NCBI GenBank assembly: GCA_000467715.1
Contig: AJFK01000854.1
Coordinates: 1 to 64,000 of the forward strand
Direction: 5' to 3'
DNA: 64,000 nt
Source: Hysterium pulicare CBS 123377
Taxonomy: Eukaryota; Ascomycota; Dothideomycetes; Hysteriales; Hysteriaceae
Within the stretch, counting starts at the first letter, position 1. Each line of letters starts with the position of its first letter. Under the pieces are notes generated by a model that saw only the letters and a list, made by a program, of their open reading frames with translations, searched no databases and was not told where the DNA came from. Shown here piece after piece: positions 34,516 through 44,891 of this stretch. Both the position numbers and the translations under genes were made by a program.

Positions 34516-36106
34516 ATGCCGGACCTGCCATTGTCCTCACCTTCGCCTCCTGAACTCGAATTGACGCAACATCATGCAGAACCGCAGCAATGGCCGACCC
34601 GGCGCAAGGTTCTCTCCGTCGTCGTCGTCTCTTTTGCGGATTGTCTTACGTTAGTATCTCTGTCAATCTATGCTTCACTCGCATAATGATCTATCTAGGT
34701 TTCTTGTCTCTATGATGCTAGCGCCGAGCGTACCCCAGGTACTTCAGACGTTTCGACCAGAAGGCGGTGACAGATTCTTAGGATCGGTTTCCGTCACCGT
34801 GTACATTCTAGGATTCGTCGTTGGACCTTTGCTATTCGGACCGCTTACGGATCTCGTAGGTCGAATTAATATTCTACGTTTCACAGCGACATTTTACTTA
34901 ATTCTCACCATTGCGTGCGCATTGAGCTCCAGTCTGACCATGTTGATTGTGTTTCGATTCATCGCAGGCGTGTTTGGAGGTGCACCGATGGCAATTGGAG
35001 TTGGAGTTGTTTCAGACCTTTATGCGTCTGGACAGCGGAGCCGTCCAATGGCATGGTACTCTATCGGAACAATGATGGGCCCTGCCCTCGGCCCAGTGTT
35101 GGGTGGTCTTATCACAGGACGTTTAGGATGGAGATGGGTGTTTTGGATAGCGGCGATGCTGGTAAGTCTCTTACTCAGCCCATTCCAATTAAGCAGCTTA
35201 ACGTATATTGAGGCTGGAACATGCGTTGCTTCGTTGTATTTTCTACTAGCAGAGACTCATCAAGCCACCCTTGTTCGAAGAGCGGAGAACGGAAGTCGAG
35301 TCCATTCAAAGGACGAGAAATCAAACCTATTCCAAACCATGAAGTGTAACTGGAAGCGGCAGGACGTTCCCCGTACCTTACAGCGATCTGTTACTCTACC
35401 CGCAAGGATTGCACTCTACCTCCCAACATTGACCATACTTCTCCAAATTGGTGTCTTCAACGGTCTTGTGAATATGATTCTGTCATCGCTTGGCTCCGTC
35501 TTTCAGTTTCAATATCATTTCCCTGCGACCACCGCTGGTCTGTCTTATCTTGGCCTTGCACTTGGTGGTTTCCTCGGGCTGGCAGCAACACCTCGAATTT
35601 CTGATCACTATGGTCGACGTCGGCTCCAAGCTGGCGGATCCAAGCGTCCCGAGCATTCACTTCCAATGATGATAATTGCAGGACCGCTCACATCGATCGG
35701 GCTATTCTGGTATGGCTGGTCATGCCAGGCAAAGGTTTTCTGGCTTGTGCCTATTATCGGACTCTTTGTTTTTGGGTTTGGCTACATGAGTATGAGGGTA
35801 CGTCCAATCACCTTCAGCCTAGCTCCAGTATTCTTCTAATTATATGAACAGCTCTCCACACAAATATTTCTCGTACAAGCAGTACCAGAATACGCCGCCT
35901 CCGCTCTCGCCGCCCATGCAGTCTTCAGCTCAATCGGGGGTGCCTTCATTCCCATCAGCACCTTCCCTCTTTACGGCCGTTATGGGTACGGATGGGGGAA
36001 CAGCATCATTGCATTCATAAATTTGGGCCTGTGGTTAGTGCCTCTCGGTATGCATGCAATCTCACTGAGCTTGGGAGATAAATGGAAGATCCAGGTCGAT
36101 CTGTAG
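34516..36106 (+). CDS. MFS multidrug-type transporter (DHA1, 12 TM), second copy
   Basis: Exons 34516-34649, 34699-35161, 35213-35797 and 35852-36106 give 478 residues. The N-terminal tail is short (about 35 residues) and lacks the usual DPxNPxNW block. The rest follows the family: FGPLTDLVGRINILRF (motif A region), VFRFIAGVFGGAPMAIGVG, GTMMGPALGPVLGGL (motif C), GLFWYGWSCQAKVFWLVP and EYAASALAAHAVFSSIGGAF. The final intron lies at the same codon and phase as in the DHA1 gene at 25.2-26.8 kb, and the two share the GLFWYGWS segment, so they are anciently related. Efflux substrate unknown. Confidence 0.85.
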
Positions 36107-36772
36107 ATAGCGGAGATGGTCTCTGCTGAAGTATTACTAATTGCATGTAGATGGGAGTGTACCATTTTTGCCTAATTGTTTCAATGTAGGACACTGTAGG
36201 AATTGTATTGTCAGTGTAAGATAATTGAGTCGTTTCGGTTAAACTACACGACAAGTGTCATTATTGGTCGTACCGCGAACCCCTTTGGCTATAGAGTCTT
36301 AAGGTACATACTCCATATTATACTTTCTATACAGCCTCAAGGATAGCAACTTGCTTTTAAACCTTGTACAGAGTCTAAACTGGCTTTGTAGGCTGGTAGT
36401 AAAGAAGGTGGTAGGCGCAAAGCCACCCCTGAAAATGACATCCCGTGCGCTAGAGAACCTTTGTCCTCGCATTACTACGCTTTATAATCTAATCATGCCG
36501 CTTCAGCTGCAATCACATGCGGAAGGAATTTGAAGTGCAACACGTGAGTGTGGGTAGGTCCCTATCTGTGTTAAACAAAGTGTCATACCTCCACGGATTC
36601 TGAATACTTCAGTATGAGTACAAAATGGCTAGACTCAGGCGAAACTGACTGTACTGCATGACTGGAAATACGCTCTGAATACCCGTGTCCTGAAGGTCTA
36701 ACTTTCTAAATACGACAGTCGCAAATACGCATGAAAGAGTTTGCTCAACATTCAATCCTCCTTTAGAAACAT
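36107..36772. other. convergent intergenic region
   Basis: About 670 bases between the DHA1 gene and the convergent F-box gene. No supported coding frame, RNA or repeat. Confidence 0.45.
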
Positions 36773-38332
36773 TCAGTCCTCCACATGTTCATGTGGGAGA
36801 GTTTGTCGGAAGTCGTAATAGTACGTCATGCCGGGTGTTTCTACCACAAGGCTGGATCCAGCGATTCGATCGATGCCGGCTTCAGGGTCAGGCAATTCGT
36901 GGCCAGTAAGACAAAAGTATTCATGTGACCATTCATCCCCAATCCTTCCACCGTGGAGAACAGTTCTGCAAAGCATGTTCATGGCTGGTTTCTTCATCAG
37001 TCCGTGAACCAAGACTTGTGTAGGCCCAACACCGAGACCTCGAATGACGCCATCAAGTGTGAGAAGCAGACGCCCACTTGACTTCTTCCCCATTAACTGT
37101 GCCACACTATACCAAACGATATCTGGAGAGTAGGGGAAATCGAATACCAAAGTAACATCGCTCAAAATGGCTGCCTTCAGATTTGGCGAGCGCTCCAATA
37201 ACCACAATGGCATTACCGCGGGAATGTGCCAATTTGCTATTTCCAACTGCATAAGCTTCGGTAAGTCGAGTACCGGGAAAAGTCCTTCAAGATGTGTGGT
37301 ATTAACGTATTGCCTTCGATCTCCAGTTCTCGTCAGTGAGAGCGTAGTCAATTGACTGAACATCGCAAGCCCGAATCTCCACCGCATGACTGGATTACTG
37401 GTTCGAGGTAAACCTGCAGCCATTGCTGGATTCTGGATTCCTACGTCAAGGTGTAGAGACTCGATTTGGTTGAGTAAGTGTGGATGCTTCATGTAAATAT
37501 CCTCAAGAGTCTTGTGGCCCTTGGTACGTCCCCTCAAAGGCATGATTTGAAAATTGATGCTTCGCACCCAGGTCGGCAGCACTTCGAGGGTTACATCAAT
37601 CATGTTCGGATGGGACGGGAGATATACTGATCCTCCTCGGGATTGAGCTGTACCGATCGATTTCCCGAATGGCAATTCTTCCCTGTACCTGCGAAATCCA
37701 TGCCGGTCCCAAAAGCGGCGGAATGCCGAGTAGAAGCTGCTGTCTATGATATTCATTCTGCCGAACTGGACGTGGCGAGCTTTTGGAAACATACCCAGGA
37801 CACGCCGAATATGATCACGGAGATCTATTGTATTTATGCCTCCGAATCGATACTGTCCATCCTTGATCAGTTGTTTGAGTTGCTTGACGAGATCGTAGTA
37901 CCGTTCGAATGTGTACAATTCGACCGGAGTCAAGTTGCGCCGATCCAGGTTGAGCGCTGTGCATAGTCGACCAATCATCAGATCCAAAGTCTTCGGCGCT
38001 CGGTGTCCCCAATATACCCACGGTGCAATCAAGGTCAGCTCATATGATTCTGTTGTTACTTGAATAGATCGAACGAGGGAGGCGAGATCAGGTTGGAATT
38101 CAAACGTTCGGAGACACAGCGGAAAATCAAGACGCCCTTCCTCCCTTCGGATGTGTAGCTCCAAGTGCTGATAAAAGAAGCGTGTTGCGAAGGAATGAAG
38201 GAGCCTGCAAGTGAGTCTGACATTTTGTAGGTCAATCTTCGCGCCCGGTCGATATGGATCTTCTGGAAGAAGATGTTCAACAACCTTGAGAAGGACCTCA
38301 TTCGGTAGAATGCTAATTAGCGGTCGAGCCAT
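36773..38332 (-). CDS. F-box-like protein
   Basis: Single exon, 519 residues. Residues about 4-50 (LISILPNEVLLKVVEHLLP, then NVRLTCRLLHSFATRFFY) match an F-box, the helical module that docks to Skp1 in SCF ubiquitin ligases. The rest shows no clear WD40 or Kelch repeats. Leu-rich stretches (PHLLNQIESLHLDVGI, then FSQLTTLSLTRTGD, then LDLPKLMQLEIANWHI) suggest irregular leucine-rich repeats, common in fungal F-box proteins of large, fast-changing families. Target unknown. Confidence 0.72.
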   Translation of the reverse strand: MARPLISILPNEVLLKVVEHLLPEDPYRPGAKIDLQNVRLTCRLLHSFATRFFYQHLELHIRREEGRLDFPLCLRTFEFQPDLASLVRSIQVTTESYELTLIAPWVYWGHRAPKTLDLMIGRLCTALNLDRRNLTPVELYTFERYYDLVKQLKQLIKDGQYRFGGINTIDLRDHIRRVLGMFPKARHVQFGRMNIIDSSFYSAFRRFWDRHGFRRYREELPFGKSIGTAQSRGGSVYLPSHPNMIDVTLEVLPTWVRSINFQIMPLRGRTKGHKTLEDIYMKHPHLLNQIESLHLDVGIQNPAMAAGLPRTSNPVMRWRFGLAMFSQLTTLSLTRTGDRRQYVNTTHLEGLFPVLDLPKLMQLEIANWHIPAVMPLWLLERSPNLKAAILSDVTLVFDFPYSPDIVWYSVAQLMGKKSSGRLLLTLDGVIRGLGVGPTQVLVHGLMKKPAMNMLCRTVLHGGRIGDEWSHEYFCLTGHELPDPEAGIDRIAGSSLVVETPGMTYYYDFRQTLPHEHVED

Positions 38333-38763
38333 GCTGAAAAGTGTCTCTTCTGAAATGACGCGGCTGTACGTTAGTCCAGTTAGTTTTGAATCAACACGGC
38401 GCTGATGTAGAAATGCGTGACGGGCGAAAACAACTTCAGCATTGGCTTTGATTGAGTCTTGAAATCTTGTTAGTGTCCGCCATCAGCACTCCAAGGAGCG
38501 AGATATGGATATTTGTGATTGATTGTGGAGCGAGTCGGGTCGAAGAAGTGAGAAAGACAATCCCGACACGCTAAGGACATACGCTAGTCATAGCTAGTTT
38601 AGCGCCGGTAGCTAAAGAAGCCACGAAGATTCCCGCGACGGGAGAATCGTGAATCTGCAACCTCACCTGCACCATCCGCCATTGTGCCATGTACGAAATG
38701 CTCGTGCTTCGTATACAATGCACATCATATATTTACCCACTCACTCAGAGGAACATGCTCAAA
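38333..38763. other. F-box gene upstream region
   Basis: About 430 bases upstream of the F-box start. No coding or RNA feature seen. Confidence 0.4.
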
Positions 38764-39315
38764 TGACAACACGTCAACGCCTGCAAGAATGCAAGTCCCA
38801 ATGGCAACTCTTCGTTACTCGCTGTCTTCGCAACCACAAACATGCCAAGAGAACAATCTCTAGACATGTCCACTTGGCAGGAGTTCGTCTGTGTGATCCT
38901 CGCCCATATTGTTACTTGCCCAATACTATCAACGCCATATCAGGGACTAGCCTGTGGCCTTGGCTCTATGGCTCTAATGAAAGGTCCTGAATTGGAAGCA
39001 GGTATAGGGGTTGAAGTGTTGCAGACACACTCTCTTGGTATTCTGATAGCCCGCGGAATTTACCTGCGGAACGTGTCCGCGCAACATTGGATTATCAATC
39101 CTTCGCCAGTCGAAGATCCACCGAGAGATGGGGCGTCTATTGTGATGTTATCAATGGTATTCGCAGGGTTCCCCAAGGTCACACCACCCCAGATGCGAAA
39201 ATCTCCGATGATCTTCCAGTTACGCGGCTTTCTCAGGACATTTACTATACCAATAATGTGGTTGATGCTGTTTCCATGTTATTTTGAAACGCGCGCTGTC
39301 TTGAAAGCGTCGTGA
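38764..39315 (+). CDS. unidentified small gene or gene remnant
   Basis: Two overlapping plus-strand frames look partly coding. The frame 38842-39315 (157 codons) starts MPREQSLDMSTWQEF and has a hydrophobic stretch (VILAHIVTCPIL, then PYQGLACGLGSMALMK). A second frame, from about 39034 to a stop at 39287, has normal codon use and a folded-protein look (TLSWYSDSPRNLPAERV, then RWGVYCDVINGIRRVPQGH). A spliced gene joining the first to the second is possible, but the obvious join would need a 23-base intron, too short to be real. Another donor or decay must be involved. No family is recognised. Confidence 0.25.
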
Positions 39316-39671
39316 TGTCTTGGCATGCGGCTATTACAACCATGCGACAGGCACCTCAGCCCTGCCAAAACACGATCAGCATAAATGTGGATAGCCTTTT
39401 CTTGACCAGCTCAGCGAGGTGTCTTTTCACGTTCGTTTTGCAATAACGGGGTTTGCCTGCCTGTTTCTAGCTTTGATCCCCTTGGTGCTGAGCAATAAAG
39501 CACAATGAACGTCTTCGAAATCTCTAGAGCTGGCCTCCTTGCTGTATATGATTCAACTTTCACTCATTTTTCCTCGCTTTCTGTCCTTCATTCTGAATTT
39601 TCGGGGTTGCAGGCAGCCCTATCTTCGTGTATTTGATTATCTTCTTTGCTTTCCTTTGACAAGCCGCTAAG
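39316..39671. other. upstream region of third DHA1-like MFS
   Basis: About 355 bases, T/C-rich towards the end, without a supported gene; presumed promoter and 5' leader. Confidence 0.4.
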
Positions 39672-41512
39672 ATGGGTTGGGGTGTGCTCCAAGATTCGAA
39701 GATGGCGAGCCCGCCAGGGACAGCTACCATTGGAGCGTCTCAGATCGTTGGTAAATACTCGACTCAAATATGTTGAATAGGGACTGGGCTGACTGATTTA
39801 CAAAGTGGATGCTGCTATAGACTCAAAGAATCTGAAGCGCGATGGCAATATCATTCTTCAGCCGCAACCTTCCGACAATCCAAATGATCCTCTAAATTGG
39901 TAATATCCATCTTTCGAGCGTTCAATTGGGGTTCTAAAGGTTTCCAGGTCGCCAGTCTGGAAAAACACAATCATGGTCATTCTTGCCTTCAGTTCTGGCG
40001 TAACGACAGCGTAAGAGATCAATGATACGTTCTCAATACGAACAACATCCATTTTATTGACTAGACTGCAGGCTTGGGCCCATGCTCACTCCAGGGCTTA
40101 TCGTAATCTCTAAGAGCTATCATGTCAGTTTGGATCAGGTATCAAGCTTCATGATTGGCTTCCTAGCCTTCTGGATTGGCTTCACAACGTTTTTCACTGC
40201 ATCTGGAGCAAATATTTGGGGAAAGCGTCCGTTCTTTGTCATCTCAATTGTTCTCCTCCTTGCTACGAATGTTTGGGGCTATTTCGCTACGGTACATGAC
40301 CTCCTTGATCCATTAGCTCATGTCCCAACTAATTATCTCAGTCCTTCCCCTCGTTAGCTGTGATGAGAGTCCTGCAGGGGATGGCTTCTGCTCCTCTGGA
40401 AACTCTAGTTACCAGCACAGTCTCAGATCTTTTCTTCGTTCATCAGAGAGGAACACGTCTAAGTATATGGGGGATGATGTTGGCTTCCGGAGTACTTCTG
40501 GGCCAAATTATCTCTGGTTTCATCATCGAAACCCTAGGGGTCCCCGCAACTTTCGGAATCTCCGCCTTGGTGTTCATTCCCCTCGTTTTCTTTATGTTCT
40601 TCTTCGTCCTCGAAACGACCTATACAGCTCCTCGTGAGGAGTTTTCTGTTTCTGAGGAGAAGAGTTCATTCTGGAGCGTTCCTCAAGATGAGAAGGAATC
40701 CTATCGCTCCCAGCTTCGCCTCTTCCGTGGAAGGGTCTCTAACGACAGTTTCTGGAAAGGATGCTTCAAGCCTTTGCCTTTGATCGCATACCCGGCTGTG
40801 CTATTCAGTACTATCGTGTACGGATCTTTCTTCACATGGCTTCTCACGATCTCGGTCCTCTCGGTGAACATCTTCCAGTCTCCACCCTACAACCTCAATC
40901 CCGCCCAAGTTGGCCTAACGAACCTCCCGCTTCTCATTGTTGCCGTGATCGGCTCTCCACTCTCAGGATGGATGGCAGATGCCATAGTCAAGTTTATGGC
41001 TCGCAAGAACCGCGGAGTCTTCGAACCCGAATTCCGTCTTACCCTCATGATCGTTGCGCTCCCGCTCTCTACGGCAGGATTCCTCGGATTTGGTATGGCA
41101 GCGCAACAAGGGGCTCCGCTTCCCTGGCTCCTCCTCTTCACCTCACTTCATTCCCTTTCCGTACCTTTCGCTTCCCAGGCCAGTTTGACCTACGTTATTG
41201 ACTGTCATCCAAAGGACGCCAACCAAGCGTTTGTCACGATCAATTTCACGAAAGCAGTATTTACCTTTCTGGCGACTACATATGCGAATGGATGGATGAT
41301 GGCCGTGGGACCAAGGGCCGTATTCAATATTATCGCAATGATCAACTTGGGGGTCTGTGCACTAACGATTCCGGCATACGTGTACGGGAAGAGATTTCGT
41401 GGCCTTGTAAGTTGCAGATTCTCTCGTATGCCTCAACCGTTTTGGTGTCCGTGCTAACTGATTTCCTAAATAGGTGGCACGCAGTAGGTTTGGGCAGAGC
41501 CTCTCTAGGTAG
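39672..41512 (+). CDS. MFS transporter (DHA1-like), third drug-type pump
   Basis: Exons 39672-39750, 39806-39899, 39948-40010, 40072-40291, 40342-41406 and 41474-41512 give 519 residues. The N-terminus carries the family block SDNPNDPLNW before TM1. Then LGPMLTPGLIVISKSYHVS, ANIWGKRPFFVIS (motif A region), RVLQGMASAPLETLVTSTV and RGTRLSIWGMMLASGVLLGQ (motif C area), and a cytosolic loop between TM6 and TM7 with KSSFWSVPQDEKESY. The second half keeps six segments, including LTNLPLLIVAVIGSPLSGWM. The last coding exon is just 13 codons. The four small 5' exons are unusual next to the single- or few-exon neighbours but all join in phase. Substrate unknown. Confidence 0.85.
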
Positions 41513-42121
41513 GTCGTGTAGGTGGTGGCTCTTGCATAGGGCAATACAAGTTTTGCGACTCGAGAGGAAATCTGGGCTTTCGATACTGGAGACGGATTCA
41601 ATATTAAAGCATCTCTTAGGCGCAGACGCTCTACAATACAACCATAATCACGCTTCGAAAATGTGCTCTCCGCTGAAGAGATTATGATTAAGCGTGAGAA
41701 ATACGTTGATGGGAGCTTAGAAGTCGACGTCTTCCGGGCAATGTAACACGCCACAGGCACTGACTCAATCTGACTTAGGTAAGCAACCGACTGCGCCACG
41801 CACACCATGTTCAGATGATGTTGATTGTCGTGGTACTGTGGAACCACAAAGGAGGAAATGCTCTCTAAGCCACAAATCGTGAGGTGGACTCTCCACTGGT
41901 TCCCCGCGCAGACAAGAATGGCGAAAGGCATTGACTGTGGCTGAGCAACGGTTAGGCACAGCTCAGCGCAGCAACCAAGTCCCTAGCTTCCAATCACCGC
42001 TGACTCCACACCTGTTGTCATTTCAGTACTTCAGCTCTGTCAGAAGCATTTCATCAACAAACCTCTCCTACTTCCTACACAACACACCTACATCTACATA
42101 CTTTCACGAACTTGAATCGCT
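41513..42121. other. intergenic region before vWA gene
   Basis: About 600 bases. Minus-strand frames here (for example 41362-41931) are shadows of low quality. The last 120 bases are CT-rich, as in a 5' leader. Confidence 0.4.
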
Positions 42122-44400
42122 ATGGGAGTAAGTCAAGACCTGCACTTTACCCCTCCATGTATACCCCGCAGCGCACGTCATGGTCAAGTTTGCGCTGACT
42201 TCGTACCTTTCCACAGCTCGCTTCAAAGCTCGCCGCAGCAGGTCCGCCTCAAGGGGGATATCCTCCGCAAGGACAATCGCAAGGACAATCGCAAGGCGGA
42301 TATGTGAGCAACAATTCCTCCTCGCCGTTGTTGCCTCGAGACTGACGCGTACTAACAGCCTGGCCAACAACAATATCAAGCCTACCCAGGAGGAGGTGGG
42401 GCTCCGGTAAGCAAGTCTATTTCCTACTAGAACTGCGCGTCTTCTCGCTTCCAAGCTCTGCATCGTCATCGCTGTCCACCACGCCAAGGGCAAACGTTTC
42501 TCCTTTTGCACTCTGTCTTCTGCCAAGATTCCTCTCTTCAACAACAGCAACTCCCTAAAAAATATTATTTGGACTCGACATTATGGCCAACCGCTACAAC
42601 TCTTACCAACCATACCCGGGGAACACTTCCGCGCCTAACCACGCTCAGAGCCAATACCCGCCTTCTCAATCGCCACAACCCCCATATCCTCCCTCTTCGC
42701 AATCACCCTACGGCCAGAATCAGTACGGTGCACAATCTCCATATCCTCAATCAAACTACAACCGGGCTCCGCCCCAACCGCCGCCTGGGGGGTATACTCC
42801 GCAACCTACTCCGAGCCAATACTCACAACCGTACGGACAACAATATGGACAGCAGCAACCATATGGAAATCAACCATCATATGGTCAAGGACAACAAAAT
42901 TATGGATATGTTCGTGATGCAGAGCCGAGCAAGCAGCACTTGATTTACATGAGTTGAATGGAGGCTGATGATCACTTGAAACTTAGGGACAACAAGGACA
43001 ACCTGGCCAGTACCCACCTCAGCAAGGTGGCTATCCCCCCCAGGGCGGGCAGGGTGGATATGGGGCTCCTCAAGCACAAGCTGGCCCCCAAGAAATTGAA
43101 TCATACAAACGTCTCCTTCAAAGCTGTATCCAGGAGAAGCAGCTGCAGAACTTCTACCCACCGAACTCTCCCATTCTACAGCAGATTGCAAGCCGTGCCC
43201 CGGCACAAATTGCTCAGGTCTGTCAGCGCTGGCATGTGAACAAAGAAGTCGCGAATGATATCGTCAAGTTGGCATTGTACGACATCGTGCTATACATCGG
43301 TGAGTTCAAAGGTATTCTAGACATCTTTGAAGTAACTAATCTCTTTCAAAGATGACAGTGGTTCTATGCAATTCGAAGAAGACGGTAGTCGAATCAAGGA
43401 TCTGAGGGTGATCCTCGAACGCGTTGCCTTTGCCGCCACGCTTTTCGACGAGGACGGCATTTCTGTGAGATTCATGAACACCGACCCCCCAACCAACATG
43501 TTGGAGGGTATTAGGGGTGAGCAACAGATTGAGTCGCTCATGAGGAATGTCTCTTTCAAGGGCCTCACGCCAATGGGTACGAAGTTGAGGCAGAAGGTTA
43601 TCGACGGAATTGTGCTTCAAAAGGCTGCGCAAGGAGGCCTTCGCAAACCTGTGTTGGTCATTACAATCACGGATGGTCAGCCTGCGGGAGAACCTCAGAA
43701 TGCCGTCTTTGACACGATCCGCTATGCCTTCGATACCCTTCGACAACGTTACCCGCAATACGGTGCAGGTGGTCTGGCCTTCGAGTTCGCTCAAGTCGGC
43801 AACGATGAAGCCGCTCGGGCATTCCTTGGCAAGCTCGATGAGGAACCTACGATTGGCCCGATGGTCGATTGTACCTCCAGTAAGTTATTCACTTCAATTT
43901 AAATAACATCTCATCACTAATGCCCTTTAGACTACGAGAACGAGCAGGTTGAGATGTCCCGTGCTAATCCGCCCGTCGACTTAACACCAGATCTTTGGAT
44001 CGTCAAACTTCTTCTCGGTGCTATTGATTCGTCATACGACACCAAAGATGAGAAATCCAACCGTCCTGCAGGAGGTCCTCAAGGCCAGTACGGTGCCCCT
44101 CAAGGACAGTATGGTGCCCCGCCAGGTCAATACGGCGCCCCTCAGGGTCAGTACGGTCAACCTCCTCAAGGCCAATATGGCCAACCTCAAGGCCAGTACG
44201 GCCAACCTCAAGGTCAGTACGGCCAACCTCAAGGACAATATGGTCAGCCTCCTCAGGGACAATATGGTCAACCTCCCCAAGGACAATATGGCCAGCCCCA
44301 AGGTCAAGGAGGGTACGGCCAACAACAACGTCCACCTCAACAAGGCGGATATCCAGGACAGCAAGGTTACCCGCCTCAGGGCCCTCCAAGACCCTATTAG
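42122..44400 (+). CDS. von Willebrand factor A-domain protein with QPGY-rich ends
   Basis: Cytoplasmic-type vWA protein common in filamentous fungi, function unknown. Core exons: 42987-43299, 43352-43879, 43931-44400. After a conserved helical block ([20 protein letters not shown], then [17 protein letters not shown]) comes the vWA fold, with DDSGSM forming the metal-ion-dependent adhesion site (MIDAS) and [10 protein letters not shown] later. Two 5' ends fit. Exons 42122-42127, 42217-42303 and 42359-42406 ([11 protein letters not shown]) join in phase to the core, giving 483 residues but needing a 580-base intron. Alternatively an ATG at 42583 opens an exon to 42909 ([14 protein letters not shown]), giving 545 residues; it cannot be an internal exon because a stop lies just upstream in its frame. 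The C-terminus has about eleven QGQYGQP-type repeats (44080-44300), low-complexity and prion-like. Confidence 0.8.
44083..44305 (+). repeat. in-frame tandem repeat, GQYG(Q/A)P unit
   Basis: About eleven head-to-tail copies of a 21-24-base unit coding for GQYGQP(P)Q or GQYGAP(P)Q at the C-terminus of the vWA protein. Copies differ mainly at third codon positions, so selection keeps the peptide. Likely to vary in copy number between strains. Confidence 0.8.
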
Positions 44401-44891
44401 GTTGTTGAACATCGTGTCATGACGCCGAAATCTTCGACATCATGATTCAATGATTGTTTCCACCCATATTTTTTTTATGTTTCTGCGAGATACGAGAAGG
44501 GAGAGGCAGCTGTGGTCTTAACCTATCTCCGACCTTTTCCTTTGCTTCCCTCGATGGTATTGTTATACGGCGGGATCAAATGACTGTGAAAGGCCGGCTC
44601 TTTTAATGATAATACCATCAGTACCTAGATAGTTAAAAATGCACGAGATGCGAACCATGCATCTTTCTTGACTAGTGCTAGATTTCGTTGTACAATATCG
44701 TCATGATAGGTTCAAATTGACTAAGCGATCCGGTGGTATACGCCAAGATTTCGCCAAGACGACACACCGCCCGGCATTTCACTAAATTTTTGTTGCGGGA
44801 ACGCCATATCGACCTTACGCATAATTGTTTCCTTACTTGACGGCCCACGCAGATACCGAGAAGAAGTTTCTGACCGGATCTGGCAAATAAA
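44401..44891. other. intergenic region vWA / UTP8
   Basis: About 490 bases with a T-run near 44468; holds the vWA 3' UTR and the UTP8 promoter. No other feature seen. Confidence 0.45.

Noticed and set aside
22199-41512. Complete secondary-metabolite gene cluster
   Set aside because: No polyketide synthase, peptide synthetase, terpene cyclase or prenyltransferase is present; only transport, regulation and one reductase.
42104-42550. 148-codon minus-strand frame over the vWA 5' exons
   Set aside because: Leu/Arg-rich shadow created by Gln/Pro-rich coding on the other strand.
44083-44305. Regular short repeats that might suggest an array such as CRISPR
   Set aside because: Repeats are contiguous, without unique spacers, in frame inside a protein gene of a eukaryote.
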